From the NCBI RefSeq assembly GCF_024713945.1, contig NC_134683.1, positions 250,501 to 314,500 of the forward strand: 64,000 bases of DNA. Direction: 5' to 3'. Position 1 is the first letter of the stretch. Each line of letters starts with the position of its first letter. The position numbers and the translations under genes are program-made. The notes beneath the pieces are model-generated. The model had not been told where the DNA came from. It worked only from the letters and a program-made list of their open reading frames with translations, and made no database searches. The stretch comes from Dermatophagoides farinae (Eukaryota; Arthropoda; Arachnida; Sarcoptiformes; Pyroglyphidae). This document shows, one piece after another, positions 13,301 through 27,780 of the stretch.

Positions 13301-16300
13301 ATTTTTTTTCTTTGTTTTTCTTTTTGACGAATATGTGTTCCATATGCAAACACATTCCTTTTGGCCTTTTTTCAATCAAGAAATCAATTCTTTGTTGTTG
13401 TTTTTTTTGTTGAGTGGTATGAAATGCTCGTTCTATAATGATGTTTGTTTGTTTCAAAAATTTTGGAACCTTTTGCTGATGATGATAAGTTATGACAATC
13501 ACCACCACCGTTTTTTTTAAACGAATATGAATTTTTTAGCCACACAAACTGACTAGGACTTTTATTTTTCAGTCAAAAACTTGATGATTTATAATTTTCG
13601 TGGGATGAAAAAAAAAGACTCGGCTACGTTTTGTTTATGTGAAAATATTCTAGAAAAAAAATTTTGAACCAATTTTGATTCGGATAAAATATGGCTGATG
13701 TTTTTTTTTACTGAATATTTATTTATTTTCTGCTGCATCATCAAGAACAACAAGAACTTTTTTCGTCGCCATCGTCGGCATAATCATCATCATAATAATC
13801 AGTGAAATATATGCGTGTTACACGATGATCAAATAACGGTGATGATGAAAAGTTTTATATTTATGGAAAAAGAAAGAAAAAAAAGTTTTTTCATGTCATA
13901 TTTTATACTTCACGAATATCATCATCATCATCATTATGATAATGATTCTGTTGTTTTTTTCTATTGCTAAACAATGTGGATGATTTACAGGACAAAAATT
14001 TATAGAAAAAAAATTGTTAAAAAGTTGCAATTATTGACAACAAACAGTGAGTAGTAGTAGTTGTTTGAACACATGTTTGATTTTTCATTCATTCGATTCC
14101 CAACACTCAAACCCAGGTGTAGTGTTTGATGTCTTGATTGTCGTTGTTGTTGTTGTTGTTAGATGCATTCACATATATAACAAATGATTATATCCATGTA
14201 TGCAGACACATATGCTTGCTCGAATACTCAAATCAAATGGTTTCGGTTGTACGTTCGGCGGCACGATGAGCTTAATGAACCAGAAAAAAAATCCTTACCC
14301 GAAACACAGACAGAGAGAGAAATGCAATCAACCAACCAACCGAAGGAAATGAAAACACACACACATTCATTCATTCAATCAAACACCTGACAACCAACCA
14401 AGAGAAGAAAAAACAAAAACGAATTTGGCTTCAAATTTCACGAATTTTTTTCTTTTGATTATTTCTCATCCAATGGATTGCACATATCAAAAACATGGGT
14501 GGATAAATTATCCTAAATCCAGCAAATGATATGTTTTTTTGTTTTGTTTCTGAAGCAAAAACAAAAACCATAGGTGATGATATTGAGTCAAATTGGTGTC
14601 AAATGATTTTTCTTGATGATGATCAGGTGCCATATAATTAACATAGATTGCCTTATCATCATCATCGTTGTTGTTGTTGTAATACCATTGAATTATGACA
14701 GTGAAGCCAACTTTTTCTTGTTTTGTTGTTCTATGCGACTTGCCATTGACTATATAATTACTGTGAATTCAACAAAAAAAAAAAATTTGAAATTATTTTT
14801 TTTTTGGAAATTAAAAATTTATAAATTGCCTATGAATGAATGAATGAAATGAATATTTAGGATTTATCCTTACATTCTCTCTCATTGTATATGTGTGTGT
14901 GTGCGTTGAATAATTTATCATTTTTTATTGCTATCACCAATGATATAAAAAGAATGAAGATAAAAACGATAATTTCACCTTTTTTGAAATTCTAATGAGT
15001 TTTTTTCTGCTTCTTCGTATACCCGATGATGATGATGATGATTGAGTGATGAATAATTAGCATGTTTGTGGTCCGTTGTCGTGTTATGCAAAATAATCGA
15101 TCTGGGATTCGTGTGTATTCCGTTTTTTTTTTCATTGATGACATTTTTTTTGGTCATTCAAATGGTCGATTGTCAGCAATTATTATTCTGATTATCATTT
15201 TTTTGTCCGGTTTTTTTTATTGTCCAAATCCAAATTCGATTGCTCGATTATGTGGTGTGTGTGTGTGTGTTAAGAAAAATACACAAATCGATAGTATACA
15301 CAAAAGATTCGTTCTCGAGCTTCAGAATTCAGATTCTTACACACACACACATATACAACCGAAATGAGAATAGCCCATTATTATGATGATGATGATGACC
15401 ATCACACACACACAAAACAGATGTTTTGAAAAACCAGAAAAAATTTTATTTTCTCTCTCTCTCCTTGAATCTGAATTCATGTTTTTATTTTCAGCGTCTT
15501 TGTCATCATAACAAAACACAAAAATAGAAGAAAAAAAATCGGTTTCGAGAGAGTCGTCATCACCACATCGTCATCATCAAATGGTTCTTTATTATTTCTG
15601 TTTCAAAAAAAAGAAAAGAAAAAACCCGGAGAGAGAAAGTCATTTCATGATGATGATGATGATGATTTCAATCATCAAATAAATACTAGAGAAAGAATTA
15701 TAGCGGGTAATAAATTTAACCAACAACAAAACAACAACAACAAAATTGTTGAAATGAATAGAAATGGAGTTTGTGTGCAGAAACAGATTCGGCCAAATCC
15801 AATGGTGATGTAGAGCATAGAGGATAAAAGAATCGGCAACAAGAAACTTTTTTTTTCTATTCCCGATTCATATTTTAACCACAAAAAAAATAAAAAAAAT
15901 AGAAAGGAAAATGGCTATCCATATATTTAGAAAAGATTATTATCCATTTTTTTCGATTCTCGATTCATTTAGTGCCATTTATCATCGTGAATCTTATTAC
16001 TTATTACACATGTAAACTGAATGTGACCCTTTTCTGTTGTTGTTCTAGTCAAGATTTTTTTTTCATCTTGCAATTTTAATAATAACCACATCCAGGCTTT
16101 TTATCATTTTGAAACCTAGTTATTATCATCATCATCATCATTTTTTTTGTTTGCAAATTATCCAATAGATAATTGTTGTCTTTGTCGTTTTTTTTTTGGT
16201 GCCATTTATTTTTTTCTTATAGATTCTCTGTGTATTTTATCAGTTCTAATTGATTTTTCTATTTTTTTTGGACTAATCCAGAAAAAAATTTAGCCTTATC

Positions 16301-19300
16301 TCACAATTTTCTCAATAATGGATCTGTTTCTAATTTGAATTGAAAATTTCATCTTTTTCCTCAGCATATGCTTTCTCTCTATATAAACATATGGTTCCTG
16401 GATCAAAAGAAAAATAAATAAATAAATAGTCGATATCGATCATTAATTATCCAATTGCTTTTTTTATGTTGTTTTTGGCTATAAATAGTTTACATTGTTT
16501 ACAAATTCTTCGTAACAACAAAAACATAATACTAATCAATCAAAAAATTGAAGAAAAATATTCTTTATTTGATGAATGGGTGTGTGTGTGTGTGTGTTTT
16601 TGTAAATACGAAAAACAAATACAGCGACCATTCTGGTACTACACGTTTGGTCCGAAATCTTACTCATATCCAGACACACACACACACAAATCTAATCTCA
16701 AAACAATGTTCAAGAAAAAGTTTCTCTGCCCACTTTTCAATCATATTTCTTTTATACGAGAAATTTATAAGAAATCAAACAAAACGTGTCAATCGTTGAA
16801 TCACAAGTTTGTGTGTCTGTTTGATTCTAGTTTTTCTCTGATCATTGATTGTTATCGATTTATTATATCATTATTATTATTGAGAGATTGGAGAGAATGA
16901 AAGGAAAAAATGAAATGAAATCAGAGCTTTTTGCTTTCACTTTTTTTTGATTTTTGTACACACATAATTGATCTGCATTTTTTGGATATGGAGAATATCG
17001 ATTTCTTTCATTTTTTTTTCTTCATTATGTCTCACTACTACTTCAACTACTATTGAATAACTTTTTGGAATTTTTTTTTTGAAACATAATTTTTTCTTGA
17101 TTCTCTACGATCATCCAGAAGAATCAATCATTTTTTTCTCGCTCTCGCATACTGATATATAGTGTGTTATGTGTGAAGAAACTTGCTTTCTGGCATTCAC
17201 GTTCATTTTCTTTTGTCCGAATTGGCTATTTACCATGTTCATTACATGATATTTATTATTGGCCATCTTGAACCAAATTATTTCGGCTAAATGATATTGT
17301 GATTTTAAATTGAAAAATTTTTCACGAAAAAAAACCAGAAGAAACAAAAAAAAAGAAAAGTTCATTTGTTTTTTGGTTTTGGTTTTGGTTTTGTTATTCA
17401 TTATTATTATTATTATAATCCCAATGATTCAATAATAATCATTTTCATTTTCATTCAAAATGAAAATGAAAATTCCACTTTCCATCTCATTTCATTTTCA
17501 ATTCTAGATAGCTGTCAAACTTTTTTTTGTTTCCTTTTTTTCATTTTCTGTATAATAAGAATGGGAATGGGAAAATAAAAGAGAGAAAAATTTTCTAGAA
17601 ATTGACTTGTTCATTGCTCTTGTTCACTATCGATGTTCATTTCTCAAAATCAAAATTGAATGTGTGTGTGTGTGTGTGTGTGTATGTAGGAAAAAGAAAC
17701 AGAAGAGCCAAAATCCTTGGATCATTATTACGGTTAGGCTCTAATTCCTTTTTGTGATGCCTTCTTCATCATCATCCATCTCTTTCTCTTTTTTATATGC
17801 TTCTTCTTCGATATTTTTGTTTTGTTATATTGTAAGCTTTCAAGTTCTATCAATTTTTCTTTTCTTTTCCGATCTTTATTTTGAATGAAAAAAAAATCAA
17901 AATGATAAATGTTTCTTTTTCTGTTTGCTCGTATTGCGATTCATTTCGTATTTCAGTTTCATTTTCCATCACTTTGCTATTTTGTCTACAATATCTACAA
18001 ACAGAATCAGTCAGTTTTTGTTGCGAAAATAAAAATGTTTCAATGTTCGTAGCCAGGAAAATTGTAAAATTTAAAAAAAAATGATTCTCATTTATTCATT
18101 CATTAATTGATTAGTTGATTTTATCATTTCGTTTTCTTCAAATTGAAATTGGACTCGAAAAAAATGATCAATTCCACAATGAATGTCGTCGATTCATTAT
18201 TCGTTTGTTTTGGTTGGTGTTTGTTTCAATTCTATATACACATAGTCAATTTCGATTCATCATGATCATCGTTCATTGTCCACCCACACGCACACACACA
18301 CCCAATCATATTGGCTTCAAACAAACAAACAAAAAATTCTGGTTTTTTTTAGCTATTTGTTTGTTTGTATGGTCCATTTTCATTTTAGTGTTTCACATTT
18401 TATTATCTTCAGGGTTTTCGTTTTTGTTGTCCATTTTCTGGCTCTAGCTGTTTGGTTGTGTTTGAACGAAAATTGAGATACACACACACATACATACGAA
18501 TAAAATGAATTGAAACCAAGTTTTCCTTTTCATTTCTTTTCTTCTTTGTTCGTTTTTGCTTTTATTCTTTCCTATTTTTTTTTCTTTTTATTTCAAATGT
18601 TTTGAATTCGTGTTTTTCGATTCTCGATTAGTGTTAGTGTGTGTATAATCAATCATTTTGAGCTTTGTAATTCTCTTTGCTTCACATATATTCATTGAAC
18701 AGTTTCGGATTTTTTTCTCTTCTCAAAAGCTCTAAATTTATGGACCTACAGTATTTGTTTGGTCACTATATTTGTGTGTAAGTGGAGGAGGTGGTTTGAA
18801 AAATTGGAAAATTTGAAACAAAAATTTGTGTCACACACACTGCCAAACAAGCAAATGAATGTGAAAATTCAAAGTTTTTAATGTTAATTTGAATTTTTCA
18901 TCAATAAAAAAAGATTCGTATCTCATCATTATCAATGTTTGGAGGAAATGGATTTCAAATTGCTTGATAATGCTGATGATGATGATGAAAGCGCGGAAGT
19001 AAAATAAAAGAAAAATACAGAAAACATTTCAGCTTTTTCAGTATTGAATAAATTGATTTTAAATTCAAATTCTCTCTCTCTCTCTCTATGTGTGTGTGTG
19101 TGTGCCTGCATTTTTTCATTTTCCCTATTTGTTGATAATGATGATGATGGTGATTGTCGGGTATCTTTTTTTTAGTGTAAGCAAAAAACAAAAATTCTTA
19201 ACCACCAAACGATGACGATCATCGAGCAAGCAACGACGATGAAAAAATCTTTTGATTGAATAATAATTGATTGAAAGAAGAATTTTACTGCAAAAAAAGT

Positions 19301-22300
19301 GAATAATAAATCAGTCATTGTCATGATCATCATCATCTTGATGTTTGCCGTGTTTGTGTGTGTGTGTGTGTGTGTATCATTTGAATTTAGAATTTGTCAA
19401 AGTCATCGTTGTTTGACAAATTTCCATTGAAACTTTTTTCTGCCATTCATTCAGTCAGTATCAAATCGTGAATTTAAACGAAAGCTAGAATTCATACGAA
19501 TCTATGATGATGGATGGTGATTTTCTCTGTTTGATTCACGATACATTCCACAAAAGTGAAGCAAAGAAAAAAAAACTTTCTTGATTTCCAAAAAAAAATT
19601 TTGAATTTTTTTTCGCTTTGTTTTGAGACATTTTCTACGTTTGCAATAATAAATTTGATGATTTTTAAGTCGTTGTTGTTGTTGTTGTTGTTGGCCACAA
19701 GAATTTAAATTAAATTCTCGTTTTTTTCCAAAAAAACACAAGAACCCAAGAAAATAGAAAAGAAAACTTTTTTCGCCCATATCGATTGACGGGTTTTTTT
19801 CGTATCTCTCTCTCTCTAATTATAAAATAATTTCATCCATTGAATTGAATAGATGAAATTAAATTAATTTTAAAATACAACAGACACAGGAAAAAAGGCA
19901 TTCACAAGTTACGGTTTGATGGTTTCTTTTTGAATTTGCCCAAGAAATTTTTTCCTTTTTCTTTTTTTTACATTCTTCACTTAAATTGTCTTTGTCGTTT
20001 GTCATTTTCTTTCACTGGTTTTTGACAAATTCATTTTTAAACAAAAAATTTCTTGGAAAAAATCCTGGAATTTCCAATAATTCATATTGTTAGTGCTGTT
20101 GTTTTGTTCTCACTTGAGTTTCACTACTCGTCGTACTAAACACTAATCAAGCAATTGAAACGATGATTGTGGTTGGTTGGTTGTTTTTTTTGTATCGATT
20201 TTTGTTTCAATGTTCACCATGCTATCGCTATGCGATCAATGAATTGACCAAAAAAAAAAAAAAAAAAAATGTCATAATCAAGTCACGTAAGATTTTTTCT
20301 TCGTTTTTCCATTTTTTCATCATTCACTAACTAACAAACAAACAAACAAACCATTGAATCATCAACCAAAAAACATTGCTAATTAAAACAAGGAAACTGA
20401 TGAACAGAATTTTCTCATTTTCGTGCAAAAAATTTTTTTTAGAAAATTAAATATTGAAAAACGCAGGCAATTTGGTTTTACAGTCATTATCATTATCATC
20501 ATTTTAATAATCAAATATTCTAAATTACAATGTTAACAAATCATCTCTTTCTCGATTTCATTTCATCTCATCAAACAATGACGACAACCACGCACACAGG
20601 CAAGAAAAGACAAATTACATAATCTAATGTCGACGCGACATTAAGAAAGAAAAAGCTTTGCCACCAAAGCCAAAATTAACGGCATTTCTTCTTTATTCAA
20701 TTCAATTGAAAGAAGGATGCAAACTGTGTGGCCCGGGTATCAATGACTTTGAAGAAAAAAAACAACCAAGACTCACTCTAATGTAATAATGAGAATGAAT
20801 TTGGTTTGGTTTTTTGGATCCTGGTAAATGTGGAATGAATGAATTTATTTCATTACACAATCATCATCATCATCATCATCATCAAACAACATTCTATTTA
20901 TAAAGATTGCATGTGGTGGGTAGATGATGGGGGGACTAGATTCATGAAACAGAATTGTCTTTAATGAAACTTTGTACAGTTTTATTTATTTATTTTTTTT
21001 TTTTTTGGTTTCTCCTGATGAGCCTAATCAATGAATCTATCCACTACCACTACCGCCCATTATACCATCGTTGTAGATGATTGGTAATCAGCTAATTTAT
21101 TGGAATGAAATACAAAAACTTGAACCCAAATAACACACACACTCACACAATGTTTGTGTTTGAGTTTGGTTCAATCATTTCTTGTTTTCTTAAATAACAG
21201 CAACAGCAACAACAACAGTAATTTCTGCTCCAAATTTATATACAATGTTCATCTTGAATTTTATTTGTTGTTGTTGTTCAAATCAACCAAAAAAAAAAAA
21301 AAAAAAATCATGACCAATCTTTCGAAATAACAGCAGCAATTAGCTACAATGAATTGTGAGTGTGTGTGTGTGTGTGTTTGCTGTTATATAGTGATGGAGC
21401 ATTAAAACATAACTTTTCTTAATTCTGTGATTTGATTTCTGAACAATCTCTCTGTTTTTTTTTGAATTAATACCCCTAAAGCAATCATTGTGATCAATTG
21501 ATCGATTTTGTTTAATCAGTGGTTTGGCCACTGACCACCAATAGATAAATCCATCATGATTTTGGCCTTTTCATACAATCAAGAAAAAAAAATCATTAAT
21601 ATCAAATGGTTTTACAATTCAATTCATTCATTAATCATTCATTTCTTCTTCCTACTATAATGACGATGGATAATGATGATGATGATTTGAATCTCAAATA
21701 GAATTTGAAATTAAAATCCAAATTCAAAAAAAAACACGAATGAATAAATGAAATTTGATCGATAAAAATGCTGTAATTCTAATTTTGTTTGTTTACTTGT
21801 TTGGTTGTTTAATAATTTGTGCCTGAATCTAATGATAATGATGATCGTGATGATGATAATGGTACTACTTTGATTTGATTTCGATTCGGATAATTATTTG
21901 CTCGATACTGAAACACACACACACATATACCGATAATCATTATTATTGATTTCTTCAGAGAATTTTATTATTCTTCTTTCTATTCACATTTATGATTGAT
22001 TTATTCATATCCATAGACTTGCCCGGATTTTTTTTTCTCTTCATTGGAATTAACCAACTTTGATTGAATTTGGCAATAGAATGAACTCGAATCATTTGGA
22101 GATGCTATATATTACATACACACATACACACACACATGATTCTTTCACTCTTTATTTTTTTTTTTGTTCACTTTCTTTATCATTTGATTAGTTTAATCAT
22201 CATCATCATCATCATAATGAAATTATTATTAAACAATTCAGTTTTACTTTGTGTGAAAAAAAAGTATTAGCAAGCAGCAAAATTTCAACCAGTGCAAAAA

Positions 22301-23934
22301 AGGCGTACAGATTTTGTGATTGAATCGTTGATAGTGTATGATAGTTTCTGCTTGCTTCACACACACTCACACAATGGTATGATGGATTTCACCCAGAATC
22401 TTATCGATCGATCGATCAATCGATCACCAACAACAACAACATCATCATCATCATCAGATTAGAGGCATCTTTCATTTATTCATTTATTAATGAATTCTCG
22501 TAGAATTTTTTTTGGCAAAATCAAAAGAGAGAGAAATGAATGAATTTTGATTAGGATTTATTTACTACTCAGCAGCAGCAGCAGCAGTAGCAGAATTGAT
22601 TACAGTCTATTGAATTGATTTCATTTTTATTTGCTTTTGAAACTAATGTTTATCGTGTTTTTTTTTCTTTTCTTCTTCTTTTAATATCACAGGATCCACC
22701 CGATCCAAGAGTATTACCAGAGGAGCTTGATTATGGTGGTTTCGACGTAGCATCAACTGGTCCAGAACGATTGAAACGTGTTCGCGTCGGTTATTATCAA
22801 TGGGCGCCATTAATATTATTAGTACAAGGATGTTGTTTTTATGTACCATTTTTAGTATGGAATAGTTGTGCACATAATGCCGGTGTAAAGCTACGACGTT
22901 TATTGAAGAAAGCCTCTGATATAGCATCACTGCCACCTGGTTGTCAGCAACGCGAAGCATTATTAGCTGAATTTGTTGATCAATTCCATACATTGGTTAC
23001 AGGTGAAGCTGGTTGGTGTACAGATCCAAGTTGTCGATTGCCTCTATCGTGCCGATGTTGTATTGGCGGTCCAAGCCGTTATCTGTGCCTACTATACCTA
23101 TTGGTCAAGAGCCTTTATGTGCTCAATGTTGCCCTACAATTTATATTACTCGGTTCATTTATGGGCCGTGGATTTCTTCGACATGGACTTGAACTGATGC
23201 GACGGTTCATTGTTGAAGGTGATTGGTGGGCATCACCAAGATTTCCATTGCAGACCTTGTGCCAAGTAAGGGCCGCTATACAAGGCGGTTTACGTACATA
23301 TACATGCCAATGTGTATTGCCTATCAATGTATTCAATGAGAAAATATTCTCTGTCGTTTGGTTCTATCTTGCATTTTTAATGCCTTTGAATGTTGCCTCC
23401 TTATTATTCTGGCTATGGCGTACATTCCGTTGTAATCGTCTTGCCTATGTTCGACTTTGCCTATGGCGGACAAGGCTAGTATCGATGGCTGAAGTTGGAC
23501 GTCTTGCACGTAAAATATCCACCAATTATCTAGGATGGGATGGTGTATTCGTATTACGTATCATTGAACACAATCATGGCTCCATTATGGCCACATTGAT
23601 CGTTTCAAGACTTTGGGAATTCTATGCTAATCAAATGAAAATGCAAGAAGACGGCGGTGGAGGTACCGGTACGGCAAATGGTTCAGATGCTGAAGTTGGT
23701 TCCGTTGCATCGGTTGGTGCGCCGCCATCTACCTCATGGCATTCATGTCATGCGGCCGCTTGTCATGCGACCAGTCATCATCATTCAACATCAGCAGCGG
23801 CAGCAGCAGCAGCTGCGGCAGCTGCTGCCGCATATGCACCACCAACACCATCTGGACCACCGCATCCACATCATCAACAATTAGCATCAACGAATCCAAG
23901 AAAAAACATTCCACCAAATGGTTTCTGGAAATGA
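7341..23934 (+). CDS. Innexin (gap-junction/hemichannel protein), three exons
   Basis: Exons are 7341-7366, 10676-10943 and 22693-23934. Joins are CA|GTACGT to AATAG|A (phase 2) and CAG|GTAAGT to TCACAG|GAT (phase 0), giving 511 residues. Innexins form intercellular channels in invertebrate plasma membranes. Visible hallmarks: DDGVDKLNRKYT before TM1 (about 33-52), KQYIGDPIEC with first-loop Cys56 and Cys74 (NSYCW), the family signature YYQWAPL opening TM2 (from residue 132), TM3 (LCLLYLLVKSLYVLNVAL), second-loop cysteines (TLC; TCQC) followed by VLPINVFNEKIF, and TM4. The tail is Gly/Ser/His-rich with a long Ala run. The sequence looks closer to the UNC-7/UNC-9/annelid type than to insect Inx2. 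The first join has a weak pyrimidine tract. An alternative start is ATG 10563 in unspliced exon 2, giving a longer His/Asn-rich N-terminus. Confidence 0.92.
7367..10675 (+). other. Innexin intron 1 (inferred, 3,309 bp)
   Basis: Donor GTACGT at 7367, acceptor AATAG ending at 10675. Both exons are phase 2, and joining them gives an N-terminus of normal innexin length (MSFLFRLVQ then FHDLIGG). The interior is T/A-rich with (CA)n tracts, and I see no gene in it. The acceptor lacks a clear pyrimidine tract, so this join is less certain than the next. Confidence 0.55.
17441..17473. repeat. Perfect 15-bp inverted repeat, 3-nt loop
   Basis: ATTTTCATTTTCATT (17441-17455) is followed by CAA and its exact reverse complement (17459-17473), inside innexin intron 2. 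The arms are themselves ATTTTC repeats, so slippage and inversion of a simple repeat is a sufficient explanation. Confidence 0.8.
17661..17684. repeat. (TG)n microsatellite
   Basis: About 12 TG units in innexin intron 2. Similar shorter (TG)n or (CA)n tracts lie at about 19355-19376, 21359-21377, 24070-24102 and elsewhere. Confidence 0.9.
20250..20269. repeat. Poly-A tract (A20)
   Basis: Twenty consecutive A in innexin intron 2. Comparable runs occur near 21289-21307, 31217-31238, 31802-31820, 33204-33221 and 46792-46810. No element body or target-site duplication was recognised beside them. Confidence 0.9.
20625..20643. repeat. Short GC-containing inverted repeat
   Basis: TAATGTCG, then ACG, then CGACATTA: perfect 8-bp arms. 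It stands out from the simple repeats around it because the sequence is mixed. Function unknown. Confidence 0.7.
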
Positions 23935-26900
23935 CAATAACTCAAAAACTGGGGGCATTCACACACACACACACACACATTATGCCCACAGTGATTTTTT
24001 TGCTCCATGATTCATGATTTTATTCTGGTTTTCTGATTTTTTTCCTCTTTCCTTCTTCATCATCATCGTCATCATTTAATATACACCACACACACACACA
24101 CACATTGATCGACAAAGAAACAAAGGCCGGAAATGCAGCAAAAAATTGTTATTATTGTTAAATTGTTGTTGTTGTTATCATTGATTGATTGTCATAGTGA
24201 TTGTTTGTTTGTTTTTTTTCATCGATCTCCGTTTCCTGTAATAATGTACCGATGTGAAGAGCCGGTATAAAATACCTGTATCGATTTCTGATGATGTGCG
24301 TGTGTGTTTCATTATTTTATTTGCGTTTCCTATTACATCATCATCATCAACAACAATAACAACAACTAGTCATTCATTCATTGTGTTCGTTTTTCATCAT
24401 TGTCATTCAACACATACACACCACCATATGATGATTTTCTCAGAAAAAAAGCCTTTGACATCAAAAAAAAAGGAATTGAAAAACCATGAATAATGGAAAC
24501 CAGAATTTTTTCCTTCTTCTTGCTGCAATTGCTTCGACAATTGGGTCAGAAACATTTGTACAATTTATTCACAACGACCATTCACGATTGCAATATTTGT
24601 CAATATTTTCTCAAAAAAATTTACTCAAGTAAGTAGCTTATTTATCTATATAGAACAACAAAAGAATCTGATTTTTAAATTTTTTTCCCAACTCTATGTT
24701 GATACTGATAACGCCATCTATGTCCTAAAGGTCTGTATTATTTTGGAAAAATTTTTTTCTATACACAAATTTTTTCTTTCTTCTCATTGGTGTTCAAGCC
24801 TATTTTTTCTCTCGTTTTCATTAACGATTATTATGATTATTAATTAATTAATTATTATATGTAAGGAACATCATTATCATGGCAGATAATACGGCAAAGA
24901 ATGGACAAGAAGACAACGACAAAAAAGAAGAAACCTTAGCCAAGCCATACACCCACACACACACACAAACAAACACTGTATGTAAATGTATCCACCAAAC
25001 AAGCACACACAAAACAAAATGAATTTCCATTGGTTTAAAAATTCTGGAACATCACAAAAATTGAAGCACTCCGGAAATTGTTGTTGAATGTTATTGGCTT
25101 GTTGTTCTTGTTGTTGTTGTTTAAAAATATGTTTTTTGAAAAAATTATTAATTATCACTACAAACACATGTGGCTGAATTTTCATCTGTAATTTTTTTTC
25201 CTGTCTTTTGCGATTCTCTATTTATGATATTGTTGATTGATTGATGAAACAACGTACAAAAGAAACAAACAAACAAACAAAAACAAACTTGAATCGTTAT
25301 AGATTTTCATCATTGATTTTTTTTCTTTCATCTCTGTTTTTCATCATTCATAACAAAAATCTTCACCAATTCGATCTCGATCATCATCCACATTATCATC
25401 TGTTTCATTTTTAAATATCACATCCACAATGACACATTTGATCTCTCTCTCACTAACTTCATTTGAATTTTTTTTTCTTCTCATTTCCATCAACAAACCA
25501 AATAATGCTCATCATCATCCTCATCCGCAATTCCACCATCCATTAGTTCACACAAACATTTACAGAGACAAGAAAACATCCATCCAAACGAAAAAAAAAC
25601 AATCCTGCATTCGTAAACCATGTGTACACTAAAACAACAAAATTTTTCGACAATTTATGTGATATCGATACCACATCAATGTTTCAAAATACTGCAAGTT
25701 TTTTACACCACGCACAAATCTTTTGTTTTTTTTTCTCTCGTTTTATTGATGTGTTATTCGATATTACAAGAATGCCCATTTTGTTTTTCATCCTTTTTTT
25801 TCTTTAAAATGAAATTGATTGATTTGATTGACCATTTAATTTGATTTGCATATTCATTTATTAGTATCATATGATTAGTGTGAGATTGGGCCTCTAAATT
25901 AAAAGTGACCAGAAAACTTTTTGTTTTTTTTTACTCTTTTTGATCTTAATGCTCATCACCATTTTCTAATAGTACAACAACAACACCAAAAACAACAACA
26001 ACTCACACACTCAATTAATTCAATTTCTTCATTATTGATAATCAAAATATCTACGTGTAATATTTAGAAAGCTTTATCCATTTTTTTATCAATTTTCATT
26101 GACCATATTTTCATTTTTTGGACATTTAGAACATTTGCGCACACCAGTTGATTAAATGTTTATAATCAATCACTCGATTGATTGATCGATCTGAAGCATT
26201 TTTTTTTGACTTTACAAACCAAATGATTTGATGTTTATTATCATTTTCATTTCTGGTGCTACGAAAAAAAAAATTCAATTCCATTCACCTGAGAGAGTGA
26301 GAGAAAGATAAGTTTTATGCAAATTAGATGCTTGAAGAAAAAAGATTGATGTTAAAAACTGTTTCTTTGGTCTGCACACGCACATTGTTCATCATTTGCT
26401 GTTGAGTAAATGAAATTTTTGTCTGTTGCTCGTGATCAATCTTGAATTCAGTTCCATATATGTGAATCATTCCATATCATCAGTTTGATATTTTCATCAA
26501 CAACAATACAAATAAATCCATCATCATTTTGTCAGATTCATGTGCATGGTTCAGAATTCAAGAATTGTGTGCATGCATGTCAATCGGAATGGTACAAACA
26601 AACAACAGACAGACAGGGTAATCAAGCAAATTGTCTTAGCAACATTATCAATTTGTGTGCGGGTGTTTTGTACATTTTAGGTTCCAAAAAAATACATGGT
26701 TTTTTACTCTTTTTTTCTTTATTTTTGCACATTACGTTTTTTTTCTGTTCCACCACCAACCATTTAGAATCTCGGTTTTGTTCAGAATTGTATTTTATTT
26801 CATCTAATATCTTTATTCTCGATTCATTCACAAAAATGGAATCATTTCAAATTATTCTGATCTCTCTTTCTCTCTCTCTCACTTTCTCTCTTCTTCTCTT

Positions 26901-27758
26901 ATATTCTTTGCTTTGCTACTCTAAAAAACACACACCGAAAGTCTTTCAGAAATTTTTTCTTTTTTTTTATTTTTATTTTTTGCTTTTTTGTCATCCAAAT
27001 GCAATGCAAACAACCAACACAACAACATACGATTTAGTTATTTTTTTTTTTGCTTTTCATTTTTAGTACAACTGCTACAGCAGCAGCAGCAACAACAACA
27101 ACAACAACAACAACGAACATTAATCACCAATCACCAATCATTATTATGAATCAAAAATTTTTTCAAATAAATATAGATAGATTATGTATCTCAATGGTTG
27201 GTAGGATGATAAAGTGTATTCGATACTGGTCATTTAGATAAGCTTTTTACAAATAGTTGAAATGTGCGAATCAAATTTTATGGTCAAAATTAATCTACAA
27301 ATCCTGGTCACAATAGCTGTTTGTTTTTACTCCTTCCTTGTCTTTCCTGTCTTATAATTTTTTTTTCTAAAACAAAAAAAAACCATTCCACAAATATAAA
27401 ATGATTAGCTATCGAAAAAAAAACAAACAATTGTACACACACTCAAAGTTCAATGGATGTTTACATTTGTGTGAATTATGTATGGTGGATGGATGGATTG
27501 ATGATATATGGATGGCCCCAACAACCAGCATGGACAGCATTTTTTTTTCTCATCTTCATCATTAAAATCACACCACCATCATTATCATCAATTTTAAAAG
27601 AATTTTTCTCTTTTTTTCTGTTTCATTTCGATTCTATATATGGAATTCATTCATTTGATTTATGATCGATCATTATTGATTATTATAATTTCTGTATGTA
27701 ATATTTCAAAAATTATTTATTATTATTATTGATTATTATATATGATGATTATTATTAA

Positions 27759-27780
27759 AATTTAAATTTAAATTTAAATT
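27759..27780. repeat. 22-bp AT palindrome flanked by ATT arrays
   Basis: Four AATTT-type units form a perfectly self-complementary 22-mer with no G or C. (ATT)n tracts lie on both sides (about 27711-27757 and 27780-27801). This is the most AT-pure patch I noticed. It could be a cruciform or unwinding-prone site, or simply expanded simple sequence. Confidence 0.75.

Larger units (their letters stand above)
10944..22692 (+). other. Innexin intron 2 (11,749 bp)
   Basis: Donor CAG|GTAAGT at 10944. The acceptor follows a long pyrimidine tract and ends TCACAG at 22692. Phase 0 on both sides, and the joined protein passes smoothly from the first extracellular loop toward TM2. The interior is filled with microsatellites, (CAT)n, (GTT)n and homopolymers. 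I found no nested gene. The intron is roughly 200 times longer than the 54-66-bp introns in the compact block to the right. Confidence 0.9.

Noticed and set aside
26485-27066. 193-codon plus-strand open frame in the desert
   Set aside because: It opens with a TTG, is rich in Phe/Leu/Ser from T-runs, has no ATG near the start and matches no family. The opposite strand has an equally plausible Lys/Asn-rich frame (26622-26831), which shows that composition alone explains it. The Cys-containing first third is the only part worth a glance.
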